DNA from: Cryptomeria japonica
Taxonomy: Eukaryota; Streptophyta; Pinopsida; Cupressales; Cupressaceae
DNA length: 60,000 nt
Direction: 5' to 3'
NCBI RefSeq assembly: GCF_030272615.1
Contig: NC_081405.1
Span: forward strand, 25,438,272 to 25,498,271
Below, piece after piece: positions 35,199 to 46,526 of this stretch. Numbering within the stretch: the first letter of the stretch is position 1; each line of letters opens with the position of its first letter. The translations under genes and the position numbers were made by a program. The notes under the pieces are model-generated. The model was not told the DNA's origin, did no database searches, and saw only the letters and a program-made list of their open reading frames with translations.

Positions 35199-35612
35199 AG
35201 CATCTTGGTCAGTTTGGACCTTATAACTACCTCCAAGACCTTTCAACTTCCCATTTACAACTTTTCCAAATGTTGCATTTTGACAACTTTTAACAAATTT
35301 TACATTTTTTGTCAAAATGGACTCAAACTTTGTTTAAACACTCTTGACACCTTACAATGGACCTTAAATGACCTTTTATAACTTGTATACCCTTTCATGG
35401 GTCTTTTGACTCATTTTGACCATCTTGACCTATAAGGGCCTATATGGACAACTAGGACATAATCAAGACTTGCTTACATTTTTAGGCTTCCAAGCCTTAC
35501 AAATCATTCCAAATGGATTCAAATACATTATAAATGACCTTCAAATATCGATTTTATTTCAAATGATGAATTTGACCATATATTTGCCTTACACCATGGG
35601 TGCTCTTACACC
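35170..35612 (-). repeat. FB8 right inverted repeat
   Basis: Inverted complement of 32716-33149. It is slightly longer because of small indels, for example ATTTCAAATGATGAATTTGA near 35560. Confidence 0.9.
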
Positions 35613-35946
35613 ACAAACTCACACAAATCCTTATCGACAATATTCTGCAGTACCATGGGATTACAATACAAGGATATGGTGTGAATGTTGTGGAAGATAT
35701 GAACACATAAGTGCCAACTGTTTTATAAGGTTTGGAATGAACAACTGAAGATCATGGAAAAATCCTGGTATGGCTTGTTTTCATTGTCACAAAGTTGGAC
35801 ACTTGGCTGGAGATTGCAGAGATCAACCTAGAGGAGACACTGAAGAAATAAAAGACAAATTAAAGATGATTTGGAGAAAGAAGGAAATTATGTCAAATGA
35901 AGAAAGCACCTTACCTACCGAGTTAGGTGCACCTATTCCAAATTAA
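35613..35946 (+). CDS. El6 gag-like protein, C-terminal part (zinc knuckles 4-5)
   Basis: Continues the gag after FB8: TPQTHTNPYRQYSAVPWDYN, then CECCGRYEHISANC at 35680 (the usual Gly is Glu) and CFHCHKVGHLAGDC at 35776, ending ELGAPIPN at TAA 35944-35946. One stop (after GMNN near 35747) interrupts it. With the left part this makes five CCHC units, unusually many for a copia-type gag, which normally has one or two. Confidence 0.8.
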
Positions 35947-36482
35947 TCAGTAAAGGTATGAAGGGATTGCATTCTCTCAAGGTTCAATCTTAACAGTTCC
36001 TATTTTATTATGTACTTAATTCAAAATCTACATACTTAAGATGTATTAGTAAGTTTGAAATTCTATCAAAGTATTTTGGAGCAAAATACAGGAAGCCTGT
36101 CAAGTTGGTAAATGAAGGAAATCTGACTACTCGGTTAAAGCGCAAAAAGGAAAGAAGGTTTAGTGGAACCGAGTGCATTTAATGTTTTTGACCTAACTTG
36201 CACGAAGCCCGATAAGGTATATTGTGTACTTAAAGCATTTATGTGGTCATTTTTACACTTACCAAGTTTTCAAGAGAATAGAGCAAAGCGATTCAAAGGC
36301 GATCAAACCTCCTCCGAAGCAAAATTCAAGGTATTTACATCAATCTCAATGCATTGTTAAGCTGGTTTACCGATCATATCAGGTGTGATTATCTATTTTA
36401 TATTTTCTAAGTGTGAAGTGTTTGCCATTTGAAATTCTTCAAACCCTAAGGATCTTTTGTTAGTATTTATCTAAAATCTGCA
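35947..36482 (+). other. El6 gag-ORF2 spacer
   Basis: About 540 bp without a convincing frame. It contains a GCATTTATGTGGT segment near 36236 that matches the GCATTTAATGTGGT segment upstream of El7 ORF2, so the two spacers appear homologous. The TATA-like box of El7 is not obvious here. Confidence 0.55.
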
Positions 36483-38224
36483 ATGGCACCTAAGATCCAG
36501 AATCCTATTGTTGTTAAGAATGTTGAAAATCCCTCACTGAAATATTCTCTAACTCCCAAAGTAGCATCTGAACCGGATGACAAAACTGCATTTTCACTCA
36601 TTCCGGATAGGGTTTTGCTAGTTGAGGATGTCAGATTCTTGACTAAATGTCGAGTTGAAGAACTAGGTCATGTTGAAATCAAAGACACCTATGATGAACT
36701 GTGTACCGATGGAAAATTGGATAGCAAGTATGAGCACATTAAGATCAAGGGATTGACTGAAGCCCTAACCTATCCTTGCATCTTCAAACCCCAGTGGGTC
36801 AAGTTTGTTTTGAGCAGAGTTCACGATGACTTCATGTGGCTAGAAGAGCAACTGTTTAAGATCACCAAGGAAATCATTCATTTGATCACCGGTTACCCTA
36901 TTTATGATCATGCTCGAGCTCAGAAAATGATATCACAGAAGGAATTGATCAGTTTAACCAGAGTGGAATCCGATTGCAGAGGATTGAAATTGAACAATGT
37001 GACAGATGTAGAGCTATAATTTGCCATTAGAGTAATAGGTTATTGTTTCTTCCAATCAACAAGGGAAAACAATGTACCTTGTGCAGTAGTCGACTTAACA
37101 TACAAAATTGTGAAAAAGGGAATGAAAATTGATCTTTGTGAAGTATTGTTGAAAAATCTGTTTGAGAATCTGAACACCATAAGGAAGCCGAAGAAGAACA
37201 ACTCAACCAATACACTAAAGTTTGGATCACTATTAGTATGCATGTTTTTCTATTTTGAAAAATTCTTTCCATCAATCGGTAAAGTAGTTTGGGAGCTACA
37301 CCGACCAATCACCCATCAAATCAATGACTTCATCAAACGTCTAGGTGATAACTTTAATGATATCATGGATGACTATTTCAATAAGTTTCAATAAAAGATG
37401 CATAACAGGCATAGAATTCCACCCCAACTAGTGGAAAAATACAAGGATGACATTTGTTTTGAAGTGGACACTGATTACTTTTATGTGAATGTTGTAGAAC
37501 CAAGAACTCAATCTTTGCCACCTATGGGTTATGAGATTGATTTTGACATCACACAACAACATATAGATGCTTTTCTGACATTGCCAAGGCATGCTACCGA
37601 GCTGAGGTATGGAACATATGAAGAAGTGAAAGAGAAAGTAAAGATGAGCATTGTAGTACCAAAAGCTACAAGAAAGGCAACAAAAATGATCAAGACATTA
37701 ACGGAGAAATTTGGAGAAGGTTCTTCCTCCACACCTATCAAGGGCACTCTAGTCATCACCGAGGAGGAATCTGAAGCCCAAGAGGCTTCTATAAAACTAA
37801 GCACCGAATTGCCCAAAGGGAAAGTTCTGAAGAGGAAGAAACATGACACATCAAAGGCATCATCGACTCCCTTAGTGAAGCGCCCAAACACAAAATCATC
37901 TGCAGTATCACCGAGTAAGAAACCAAAGAATGTTATTGTTCCTAAGGTAACAAAAACTTACAAGAAATCTACTCGGAGACTCGTTTTGACTAAAGAGTCC
38001 AGTGACACAGAATCTGAAGATGCTAACAAATTTTAGATTGTTAAGAGTACAAAGGTAAATGTACATAGTGTTGAAATTTTTTGTGCAAATCTAAAGCAAT
38101 ATGGTGGATTTGGATCATTCACATATGTTAAGTATGAATCCAAATCTGATGATGAAAAGAGAAAAATTGAAGAAGCTGTCATCTGCACACTTCTAAAATT
38201 CTGATTGGTCCTATTGGAAGTATC
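36483..38224 (+). CDS. El6 ORF2, unknown protein, N-terminal and middle part
   Basis: Starts at ATG 36483 (MAPKIQNPIVVKNVENPS). It runs through FSLIPDRVLLVEDVRF, VKFVLSRVHDDFMWL, KITKEIIHLITGYP and LNNVTDVEL, a TAA near 37018, then AIRVIGY, TNTLKFGSLLVCM and FNKFQ with another stop near 37392. A basic, Ser/Thr-rich stretch follows (KRKKHDTSKASST, KRPNTKSSAVSPSKKPK), which could act in nuclear entry. It is cut by El7 at 38224 and resumes at 44897 in the same frame. Homologous to El7 ORF2. No enzyme motif recognised; function unknown. At least three stops make this copy a pseudogene. Confidence 0.75.
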
Positions 38225-39025
38225 TTTTAGGAGTCCCACAGATACTGAGGGGGGGGGGGTGAATCAATATCTATCCAATAATTAGAATTTCTTAACTTAA
38301 AACATGATGAACATATTATAACAGTGTATCGATATGCAAGAAATAATGTAATAAACAGAATTAAGAACATCCACATGAAAAGCACACCATAACACAAGGA
38401 TTTAACGAGGAAACCCGGTGTGGGAAAAACCTCAGTGGGATTTGTGACCCATAATATTCACTCACTGGCCAATACGAGAATATTACTTACAATAGGGGCC
38501 TACACATGCAGGAAGGCCAACTACCTAGAGCTCACTGCTCAAATAGGAAGTCTCACTGACTTACAATGTGGATTATACAAATCCAATATTTTGTACTACT
38601 TTACAATAGCATCTATAATGCCTGATCCAGTACCAGTTTCTACTATGCTTCTTACATAAACCCTTCAACCTATATTTCACATACATCATTTTCTTCACTT
38701 ACTTCCTTACTTACAAAATGTCTACAATGATCTCTTTTATATATAAGAGTCATTTTACAACATGCCAATTCGGCTTACAAAGTTTTCCAATAATAAACAA
38801 AATATAATATAACAAAATCCTGTCGGCCTCTGTGCTAGTATACTTCCTTTCTTTGTGCCAGTGCCGGTGTCCTGAGTGCCGGTGTAGAGTGTGATCTGTT
38901 GATGCTGGTACGCTAATTTGTCAGTGTAATGCCTTGCCGGTATAATATATAGGATTGTAAGGTTGCCATCAATGACAAAACCTTCAATCACTTACAATGT
39001 CTCATTGGAGTGTGCATATGCCACA
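38225..39025 (-). repeat. El7 3' LTR
   Basis: The TG end is mutated to TT, and the last bases read GCCACA (an A lost). It lacks a 26 bp segment present in the partner near 44508-44533, deleted between short GCATA-like repeats. It has a G run at 38249-38258 and a minus-strand TATATATAAA box near 38738. Confidence 0.92.
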
Positions 39026-39037
39026 ATCTCCCCCTTT
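39026..39037 (-). other. El7 polypurine tract
   Basis: Minus strand AAAGGGGGAGAT, abutting the 3' LTR. Confidence 0.85.
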
Positions 39038-39225
39038 GGCATTGATGGCAACACTCATGAGAAATTTCAAAAGTGTATCAAAAAAAAATTATCCAAAAAT
39101 GTTACCAAAAATGTGTGTGCTCCCCCTGAGCATATGATTCCTGTGATGTTTAATTTTCTCATCCCACTACTCCCCCTTTGGCATCAATGACAAAGGTTGT
39201 CAAGATGTCAGTGGAGTTTGTAGTT

Positions 39226-42200
39226 TCAACCTTGTAACTGGGTAGTTACAATTTGAAATAGATCCGCCAAAATCAAGTTTATACTCTCCATAAACTTTTT
39301 ACTATCTCTTATTGTTGTCTCTGTTCTCTTAACTGTACCGGTGAGATGCTGCAAATGCTCTGCCGGTGTTTTTTGTCCCTGTATTAGTGCCTCAGATATT
39401 TCCTTCTGCAGTGATGCTAGATAGTCCAATCTTGGACTTAGTTTTAATCTTAGATGCTTTGCCTTATTCACTATTCTCTCCTTTTCTCTTTCCAATTTAA
39501 GTAAATCTTCCTTAAAATTTGTTATCTTCTCCTCAAAAACTGATAGTGTATCAGGTGAGTTAACAAAATTATCTGCAAGTTTATTGATTTCATCCTGTAC
39601 CTTGCTCATCTTTTTATCTATATCTATAGTCAAAAAGTTTGTCTTACAGGTGTCTTTGTACAGAGTTTTTTACTCTTTCAATAAATTACACAATTCCGGT
39701 AGAAGTGTGTCAAAATCTCTGTTACACTTCTTTATTTGCTCATCAAAGAATTTCTGCTTTTCAATTTCTACTTTATCCTTCAATGTCTCTTCCTTTATTT
39801 TCTCAACGTTTTCTGTGATATATTTACACAAGGTATCAAGTTGTCCTAAAGAATCTTTATTGTCTATATTACAATTAGGAGCAATTACCTTCAAAATTGG
39901 TATGGTATCATCTATTGCCTTATAAGCTTGTGAGTTGCAGTCTGTTATCTTTTTAATTGAATCTAATAGTACCTCAGTCACATTAGTTGATTTGTAGCAT
40001 GATGATGAACCTAGATTCTAATTACTGTCAGTGGAAGTAACCAAGCTTATATTGACCTCTGGTAGGTCTGTTTGTGTCTGCATTTCCTTTAGCAATGGTT
40101 TTTCTACTTCTCCAGTTGTCGGTGGCACTGTTTCCTTATGAATTTGTTCCTATTCTTGTTGTTGTTCCTATTCCGGAGCCTTTTGCTCTATTTGTTTCTC
40201 TATTTTTTGCATTGTCTCAGTCTGAGTCTGAGTCTCTACCTTATGCTCTTTGTTATCTACCAGTTTCTCCTGTGTGTTATCAGTTTTCTCAGCTACCGGA
40301 GGCTCACTAGCCATTTCAGTCTTACCAGTTGTATCTTTGTCTACCACAATGTTGATCTTTTGAGTATCAACATCCACAGTATATAAGACTTCAGGTTTAG
40401 GATTACCATCTTCTACATCCATACTTTCAGCTGCTGATTGATCTTCTGTAGCTGTTGTTTTTACCAGTGGAGTAATCAAAGGAGGTGGGGGCAAGTTGCC
40501 TTTAACCTTGATACTAGGTGGTCCACCAACTTTACCTTTACCCTTGTCTCTTTCTTTCTGATATACCTTTATAGGTTTGGGGTTCCTGTATTCTTCCTGT
40601 TTTTCTTTTTCAACTAGGAATATATCCCATCCATTTTCTGTCTCCTCAGTCACCTCATTAACTCTTCCAAGCATTAAAGCAATGTGTCGGTGTGCAGTAG
40701 AAAATATTGACCAGTTGGCTTGAGAAATTAGGTCATCAATTTCTTTGGGTGAATTCACTAGATATAGAGCAAGTAGCTTCTCTATCTTTATTTTCTTGTC
40801 CAGTTCTATTACTGCTTATCTTCTTGCTTCCAGTCTCTTAAATAGTTCATCTAGAATTTCATTTACTACTTCCATAAAAAATTTCTTATACATATCCATA
40901 TGTAATATAACACTGTTTTCTACTTGTTCTTTTTCATCAGTTGTCAAAGTGTCATATATTTTCTCTATATTCTTCAATTTGCCTTCCTCTGTAATTTCAT
41001 TCAACAGTATATCAAGAGGGGCCAAGTCCTTGTTTGTCCTCTTCTTCTTTTTGGGTGTTAGTTTCTTCTTCTTTGGTGTAGCCTTTCTTACCAGAGATCT
41101 TACTGCTTGTTGTTTTTGTCTTGTCCTCCTAGGTGAGGATGTGGTTGCCGGTGAGGGATCTCTTTTCCTTACAACTCTTTTGAAAGTTGCAGGCATGTCA
41201 CTCTCTGAAGAAGTACCTACCGGTGATAGGTAAGTTTCAGGTTGTGGAGCTACTAACTCATCCTCTGTTATACTGGTTTGTTTTAACACATCTTCTTTAA
41301 TGGCCTTTGCCTGTCTGGAGCCTTTTCTTACAATTGCCTCAACCTTTTTCACTCTTTTCTTAGATTGTGTTTGGCTTTCAATAGTTTCTGCACTACCAAA
41401 TACTTCTTCCTTAGGTTCTTTAGGGGCTTCCAGAAGTGCTTTAGCATATGTTTCAATTATATGATCATTTGTTTCATAGCCCATCTATGTTACCCAAACT
41501 GTCCTAGGGATGACTACTTCCATCCAAATCTCATCCTTCTTGATTACAAAGCATATTTCATCTATATTTGTCGACAATCTTTTGTGATAACCTGATTCTT
41601 TTCTTCATTTTGGCCTTTAGTGCTTGAAAGAAATCATGGATATTGTTTTCCTTGTCTTCTCCCATGTTATTGAATAGTTATGTTAACTGTTTACCTACCG
41701 GTATATCATATCCCAGTTCTTTGTAGCCTATACCAGGAACCTACTTGGTTATATGTAGCATCAGACATAATAGCAGATTTCCAAACCTAAAGGTTCCTTT
41801 CTTGTCCTTCTTAATCTTTCCTAAGTTGTCAATTAATTCATCCTTTAACCACTCACATACATCAATATTTGCATTATCTGTGACCATATCATAAGCACTC
41901 TTAATGCATAAACTTGAAACTGAATTAAGTCTATTTGCATGAGTAGCTTTATACCCTAATATCATGCTGATAAATCTCACATTAATGTCTGTTACATCAT
42001 TTACTCTTAAGGACCTTTTATCGGATGTGGCACCAGTTAGGTTTGTAACTAGGTCATTGGATACCTTCTTAGTTTTGTCTGGTCTTTTATCGATGGTTGG
42101 TAACCCTGTGACAACTTTCACAGCTTCCTTAGTGATTTTGTGGATTGCATCTAGCCAGAAAAATTCACCATGTACCCTACTTAAGACTATCCTAATCACA

Positions 42201-42529
42201 TCCTTGGGGAATTCAGGAATGCTAAGGATCTCTATAAGTCCTAGGGTTTCAATGATCTTGTGTTCATCTTTTACATTGCCAGATTCATCACATATCATAG
42301 TTTTAAACATGGTTTTAATCTCTTCATCTCTTAGTTCCTCAATGTTGCAATGAATGTAAATTCTGGGGTCTTCAACATAAACAACTCCCTTAGGAATTTG
42401 AGAAAAAGCACCTAAGGTATCATCTTTCTTTGCTACCTCGGGAACTAATTGAAATATGGGCCTAGGTCTTTTTATAACTTCGACAATAGTAGGGTTTGCT
42501 ATGTATTCAATTGTAGAGGTGGATGTCAT
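39226..42529 (-). CDS. El7 ORF2, unknown protein
   Basis: Starts at ATG 42529 (MTSTSTIEYIANPTIVEV). Conserved blocks shared with El6 ORF2: FSQIPKGVVYVEDPR, VLSRVHGEFFWL, HKITKEAVKVVTGLP, LRVNDVTDI, FISMILGY, CEWLKDELI and FRFGNLLLCLM. Then come a basic region (KKKKLTPKKKKRTNK, about 41080-41040), a Pro/Thr-rich acidic region and a long coiled coil to the stop at 39226 (TTQLQG). Stops or frameshifts near 41740, 41500, 40810, 40165 and 39668 break it into five open pieces totalling about 1000 codons. No RT, integrase, protease, envelope or transposase motif. Function unknown. Confidence 0.75.
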
Positions 42530-42654
42530 GATAAAATACCTTTTACTACCTTTAGGATGGATGATTGCTTGGAGTGTTCTTGCCTCTTAGCTCGGAATCT
42601 TCGCGCTCTTCGTAAATTTGAAATCTCGATGTAATGAAATGGAGCCAAAACCTC

Positions 42655-42666
42655 AAATTTATAGTG
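42655..42666 (-). promoter_or_regulatory. TATA-like box upstream of El7 ORF2
   Basis: Minus strand CACTATAAATTT about 130 bp before the ORF2 ATG, and about 190 bp after the gag stop. Its position would allow a separate ORF2 transcript. Sequence match only. Confidence 0.45.
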
Positions 42667-42857
42667 TCTTTTTGCCATCTACCACATTAAATGCATGTCG
42701 GTTAAGTATTCACTTAACATTGTCTGCCGGTAATAAGTAATTTCCAACTTCTTATCTCTAACTGAGGGAATAATAGCACATGTGTCATTAGATTGCCAAA
42801 CCCTCAAGGAAACTTTCTTCAATTAGATGAAGAACTTCCTACTGGTGGAGCACTGCT

Positions 42858-43976
42858 CTATTCTGTCGGTGAAGCATCACTCTGTCCTGCTGGTGGAGTA
42901 TTGACTAGTTCTACCGGTGGAGGGGTATTCCCAATATTTAGATCAGCTTTTCTAATCCATTGTTTTGAGAATTCTTGCTTAACCTCTTCAACTTTTTCTT
43001 TACCTTTCAAGTTAGAACTTTTGTTGTCTACCGGTGATCCTTTACTTCTATAGAATTTAGCAATATGCCCAATCTTGTTACATGCATAACAAGTTACATT
43101 ATTCTTCTGAATAGCTTTCCCATAACCTATGTCGGTTTGTGTTTTGCATTGATTAGATAAATGTCCAAATCTTCCACAAACATAAAATCTTACATTCATT
43201 CTGCAATTTTCAGAGTTGTGACCAACTTTGTTGCATTTTGAACATTGACCGGTGGGTGTGTTTCTATTCTGATAATTTCTAGACCTACATTCATTTGCTC
43301 TATGACCATACTTATTACAGTTAAAGCATTTTCCATTGAATTTATAAGCATTAGGTTGTCTTACCGGTTTTCTATGATCTTGAGTATTTGTAGTACCAGA
43401 GCTTTCACCAACTTCAAAGCCAATTCCAGAAGTGTCACCTTTAGGTTTTTGATTTTTCAGCAAGGTGCCAAGTTCCTCTGAGCTTTTCTTGAATTTTTCT
43501 TTATGTTGATTTGCAGTTTCTAGTTCTCTTTCTAAGACCTCTTTCTGTCTCATCAGTTCATTTGAGTCATTCTGAGTGTGCATTAGATCTGTCTTCAACA
43601 TGTCATTTTCATAGCTAAGTCTTGTGTTCTCATTTGCTGCATCACTTAGTCTTCTGGTCAATTCTTCTTCATTCTTCTTCCTATCCTCAATCTCTTTACA
43701 AAATCTCATAGTCATATCCTGCATCTCATTCTTTGTTGTCATGTTCTCTTGTTTTAGCTTGCTTATCTGATCATTAAGTGATTCCTTTTCATCATTCTCA
43801 TTTTGCAATTTTTCACAAAGTTCTCTTCTCTTATTTCTTGCAATAGTAAGATTTTCTTGAAGTGCCTGAATGATATCCTAAGCTACCCTTAAATCATCTT
43901 CTAGTTTGATATTTTTCAATTTCTCTGCATCATAGTCTGAAAGAGCTCCTTCAAGTTGCTTCATTAGATTTTCCAT
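42858..43976 (-). CDS. El7 gag-like protein
   Basis: Start at ATG 43976 (MENLMKQLEGALSDYDAEK). One in-frame stop lies at 43878-43880, after which the frame is open to the stop at 42858. N-terminal two thirds: coiled coil (KNEMQDMTMRFCKEIEDRKK). Knuckles: CFNCNKYGHRANEC, CSKCNKVGHNSENC, FYVCGRFGHLSNQC (first Cys lost) and CYACNKIGHIAKFY (last Cys lost). The wording around them, such as AIQKNNVTCYACNK, is nearly the same as in El3. It probably packages element RNA. Apart from the early stop the frame is well preserved. Confidence 0.82.
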
Positions 43977-44033
43977 TTTTACCGGTGTCAAGATCTTCCT
44001 CAAGCTGTTAGGCTTTAGAGAATAGAGGACTCT

Positions 44034-44045
44034 GCTCTGATACCA
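44034..44045 (-). other. El7 primer binding site
   Basis: Minus strand TGGTATCAGAGC, a perfect initiator tRNA-Met site two bases from the 5' LTR. Confidence 0.93.
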
Positions 44046-44047
44046 AT

Positions 44048-44891
44048 TGTTAGGAGTCCCACATATACTGAGAGGGGGGGGGGGTGTGAATCAGTATCTA
44101 TCTGGTAATTAGAATTTCTTAACTTAAAACATGATGAACATATTATAACAGTGTACCGGTATGCAAGAAATAATGTAATAAACATAATTAAGAACATCCA
44201 CATGAAAAGCACACCATAAGACAAGGATTTAACGAGGAAACCCGGTGTGGGAAAAACCTCGGTGGGATTTGTGATCCACAATATTCACTCACTGGCCAAT
44301 AAGAGAATATTACTTACAATAGGGGTCTGCACATGTAGGAAGGCCAACTGCCTAGAGCTCACTGCTCAAATAGGAAGTCTCACTGACTTACAATGTGGAT
44401 TATACAAATCCAATATCTTGTACTGCTTTACAATAGCATCTATAATGCTTGATCCAGTACTGGTTGCTGCTTTGCTTCTTACATAAACCCTTCAACCTAT
44501 ATTTCGCATAATAGGTCTGCCTTAATATTTTGCATACATCATTTTCTTCACTTACTTCCTTACTTACAAAATGTCTACAATGATCTCTTTTATATATAAG
44601 AGTCATTTTACAACATCCCAAGTCATCTTACAAAGTTTTCCAATAATAAACAAAATATAATATAACAAAATCCTATCGGCCTCTGTGCCGATATACTTCC
44701 TTTCTTTGTGCATGTGCCGGTGTCCTGAGTGTCGGTGTAGAGTGTTATCTACTAATGTCGGTGCACTAATTTGTCGGTGTAATGTCTTGCTGGTATAATG
44801 CATTGCCGGTGCCATAGGATTGTAAGGTTTCCATCAATGACAAAACCTTCAATCACTTACAATGTCTCATTGGAGTGTGCATATGCCAACA
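44048..44891 (-). repeat. El7 5' LTR
   Basis: TGTTAGGAGTCCCAC...TATGCCAACA on the plus strand, 844 bp. A G run lies at 44073-44082. A minus-strand TATATATAAA box near 44590 is a good promoter candidate. Confidence 0.94.
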
Positions 44892-44896
44892 GTATC

Positions 44897-46526
44897 TAAC
44901 TCTCTTCCAAAAGAATTGTATTTGCATATTGATAACAGGTGGAAATATGCAATGGACTCAGAAAATCAGATTAGAGAAAGAAGTCTGGTACATCTTTTCT
45001 CAGACATGTTGATAGATGAGATCAAAGAACATCTGATAAACTACCACAAAAAATTCCTAGTCAAGCAAAGAGCCTTAAAATTGATGAATGGCCTTTACTT
45101 AGATGTAGAGAATGAGACCAAAATAAAATGGCAGGAAAAATTTCGAATCAAGAATGCTGGTGAGCAAGCTAAAGTTGAAATAGTTGATGTCACCGAGCAA
45201 GATCTTGATATCACTGCGCAAAATCCTGTTGACACCATACAAGTTGATGAGGATATCATGGATACTGAGGCACCTGAACAGGAAATGATAGAAGGGAATG
45301 CATATGCCAAACTGGTATTGAGTGAGTCAATTTTGGAGCAAGTTCAGCCCTATCCTTCGGTCACTTAGTCTGTAGCAACCGAGGCCCCTCAGGATACTGA
45401 ACAAGGTGCAGAGGTTCATAAGTCTACAGAAGGAGAAGCTACTCCTTAGGCCACCAGAGAATAGACCTCTCAGGATCCTTCTAGCACTGAAAATGTTGCA
45501 ACCGAGACAAAAAGCACAGAGACACCAAAGGACACTATAGAGGCTAAAGAAACCGACAAAAGTGTTGCCTCTACCGAACAACCTACCGAGAGTCACCAAA
45601 CCTCTCAAGCCCTTGTCTTAGTTCCAATGGTGAAAGTTAAAGAAAAGAAAATGAAAAAGCATAGTTTCAAAATAGATTTGTCAAAACCAATAGTGTTGTC
45701 GAATGTTGATATATCCAAATTAAAAGGGCAAGCACTCATTGACTTCAGTGAACTATGCAAAGCCAAAGCCAAACAAGAAAAACAAATGGCTATTCAAAAG
45801 AAAAATAAAGTACTTTAGAAGGTGAAAGAACTCTTAACCGATATGCTACCTGAAGCTACAGTGTCAACAGATGCAACCATCCATATTCAATTGGATGAAC
45901 TCCTCAATCAGATAGAGACATCTGGGGTAGATGCATCTGAATATTTGAGTAAGTTAAAGGACAAAGAGCTCACTGCTAAAATGATTGAAGAGGTACAGAA
46001 AGCTATTGCTATTGGCAAAGTTAAACTTGTCAAATTTATTGTTGAGTTGTCCCCTCAACTCAAGCACATTCTTTATTTATTTCAGAAACTCTATATATTT
46101 TCTCTATTCATTAAGGACATTAAAAATAAAACTGAAGTGATTGAGAAAGAGATCACCGATCTCTCAAATAAGTTGACCATTGAGCCACATTCCATTCAAA
46201 ATTTTTAGACCAAGCTACAACAGCTCATGGCTCAACAATTGGAACTAAGGAATGAAGAGCACAAGATAAGGATGGACATAATGACTCTTCAAACATTATT
46301 CCTTCCTCATCTTTCATCCGTCCAAGAACAGATCAACAAAGCTACCTCCCTATCCACTCAACAAGAGGGAAGCACCTTAGATGGACTAATTTCACTATTA
46401 GCTGACATTACAGCTCAGAATTCACTTATGGACAGTGTTAAGGATGCCCTCTCTGTCGCCCTTACCGATGCAAAGACAAAGTACAAATCCATTTTTGACC
46501 AGTTGCCACCACCGAATGGTAACTAA
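44897..46526 (+). CDS. El6 ORF2, C-terminal part
   Basis: Resumes after El7 in the same frame (SNSLPKELYLHIDNRWKYA). An acidic Glu/Thr-rich stretch follows (TEAPQDTEQGAEVHKSTEG) with stops near 45368, 45450 and 45462. Then come KKHSFKIDLSKPIVLSNVD, a long coiled coil with stops near 45817 and 46206, and the end FDQLPPPNGN at TAA 46524-46526. The order basic region, acidic Pro/Thr/Glu region, coiled coil matches El7 ORF2. The full protein would have been about 1100 residues. Not recognised; this copy is dead. Confidence 0.72.

Larger units (their letters stand above)
32716..35612. mobile_element. FB8, foldback element with long inverted ends
   Basis: A 2.9 kb insertion in the El6 gag. Ends: 32716-33149 is the inverted complement of 35170-35612 over about 435 bp, roughly 93-95% by eye, with outer tips GGTGCAGGAGCACCC and GGGTGCTCTTACACC. 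The centre is two tandem copies of a unit of about 1027 bp. No transposase-like frame is visible, so it would be non-autonomous. I could not define a target duplication with confidence; the host frame resumes at TPQTHTNPY. A foldback or Mutator-like origin is possible, not shown. Confidence 0.8.
38225..44891 (-). mobile_element. El7, non-autonomous LTR retrotransposon with unknown ORF2, nested in El6
   Basis: LTRs 38225-39025 and 44048-44891 (about 95% alike) with perfect GTATC duplications (38220-38224 and 44892-44896). Minus orientation. Priming site, zinc-knuckle gag, unknown ORF2 and purine tract are in place; no pol gene is present. Its layout copies that of its host El6, yet LTR sequence and gag wording differ, so it is a separate family of the same type. 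Confidence 0.95.

Noticed and set aside
40745-41233. 162-codon plus-strand Ser/Phe-rich frame
   Set aside because: Exact shadow of the El7 ORF2 basic region on the other strand.
39226-42529. Programmed frameshifting or stop readthrough in El7 ORF2
   Set aside because: Breaks occur at five unrelated places with no slippery site or common context, and El6 ORF2 breaks at other points. Mutation decay is simpler.
43245-43481. Plus-strand frame over the El7 gag
   Set aside because: Complement of the zinc-knuckle region; no independent signal.
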